From Thermoplasmata archaeon (GTDB lineage Archaea; Thermoplasmatota; Thermoplasmata; JAGHBH01): a DNA stretch of 5,314 nt. The DNA is taken from the NCBI GenBank assembly GCA_030673205.1, contig DAOVJP010000121.1, forward strand, positions 1 through 5,314. The letters run 5' to 3'. The notes beneath the pieces were generated by a model. That model did not search any database and was not told the DNA's origin. It saw only the letters and a program-made list of their open reading frames with translations. Both the position numbers and the translations under genes were made by a program. This document shows, piece by piece, positions 4,969-5,314 of this stretch; positions within the stretch are counted from its first letter, which is position 1; every line of letters begins with the position of its first letter.

Positions 4969-5314
4969 ATGCCAAAGACCATCAAGCTCGTATCCTGGAA
5001 CGTGAACGGCATCCGCGCCGTGTCCAAAAAAGGCTTCTACGACTGGCTGCACGATCTCAAGCCGGACATACTATGCCTTCAGGAGACAAAGGCATGGCCC
5101 GAACAACTGGTCGAGGGACTGCTTCATCCGCCTGGCTACCACGCCTATTGGGACTGGGCGGAGCGAAAGGGGTACAGCGGCACCGTGACATACGCCAGAG
5201 AGAAACCGGTGGAACATCGCCGGGGGTTGGGCGTGGAGGAATTCGATAGAGAGGGGAGGACCACGATGCTCGAATACCCATCCTTCGTGCTCTTCAACAT
5301 CTACTTTCCCAACG
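4969..5314 (+). CDS. xth: Exodeoxyribonuclease III / AP endonuclease, N-terminal part
   Basis: The first 115 residues of an ExoIII-family DNA repair enzyme, cut by the window edge. It should cleave DNA 5' of abasic sites and trim 3' ends in base-excision repair, using a divalent metal. SWNVNGIRA (9-17) provides the metal- and phosphate-binding Asn residues, LQETK (37-41) carries the metal ligand Glu39, RKGYSGTVTY (66-75) is the conserved GYSG motif, and GRTTMLEYPSFVLFNIYFPN (96-115) ends in the strand with the catalytic-site Tyr112 (equivalent to Tyr109 of E. coli ExoIII). The catalytic Asp and His motifs lie beyond the edge. Start choice: MPKTIKLVSWN gives the standard N-terminus, just after a well-placed TATA box, with no ribosome site, consistent with a nearly leaderless transcript. 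Confidence 0.93.
   Translation, partial: MPKTIKLVSWNVNGIRAVSKKGFYDWLHDLKPDILCLQETKAWPEQLVEGLLHPPGYHAYWDWAERKGYSGTVTYAREKPVEHRRGLGVEEFDREGRTTMLEYPSFVLFNIYFPN

Noticed and set aside
4851..5249. 132-codon plus-strand frame starting at the FKBP stop
   Set aside because: It runs through the G-rich repeat and then overlaps xth in another frame; xth has clear catalytic motifs.

Overview
The window looks like chromosomal DNA of an archaeon, most plausibly a GC-rich member of Thermoplasmatota. Methanomassiliicoccales-like is my guess and is not proven. The reasons are archaeal TATA boxes (for example at 1528-1536 and 4931-4940) placed so that transcripts begin at or within a few bases of the start codon, GGTG/GAGG-type ribosome sites inside operons, frequent ATA and AGG codons, and a gene set (class V aminotransferase, membrane-anchored FKBP, CxxC-x17-CxxC zinc ribbon, DUF998-like membrane protein) familiar from archaea. 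There are no tRNA or rRNA genes, CRISPR arrays, transposases or phage genes.

Layout. 1-874 (minus): a tandem double-GNAT acetyltransferase that runs off the left edge. 917-1043 (plus): a diverged copy of the promoter and first codons of a gene found 590 bp downstream. 1079-1258 (minus): a 59-residue CxxC-x17-CxxC zinc-ribbon protein, followed by a T-rich terminator. 1259-1557: a regulatory stretch with a symmetric TATA-like site, a degenerate array of about 28-bp units, and a strong TATA box. 1558-2118 (plus): a gene whose reading frame is continuous except for one in-frame TAG at codon 65. 2123-2731: a six-helix membrane protein, 4 bp downstream of that gene. 2817-3947: a PLP-dependent class V aminotransferase. 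4021-4854: an exported, membrane-anchored protein with a NEW3-like domain and an FKBP-type prolyl isomerase domain. 4969-5314: the start of exodeoxyribonuclease III (xth), cut by the right edge.

The genes do not form one pathway. The amber-interrupted gene and the membrane protein are probably one transcript. The aminotransferase (central amino-acid metabolism), the FKBP protein (extracytoplasmic folding) and xth (base-excision repair) look like neighbouring housekeeping units.

Most interesting: (1) the in-frame amber in an otherwise intact open frame, in a window where none of the five visible genuine stops is TAG, which fits either pyrrolysine insertion or a fresh nonsense mutation; (2) the decayed promoter-plus-start copy upstream of it; (3) short tandem repeats at three gene boundaries, one of which has copied a ribosome site and start codon exactly 66 bp (22 codons) apart.
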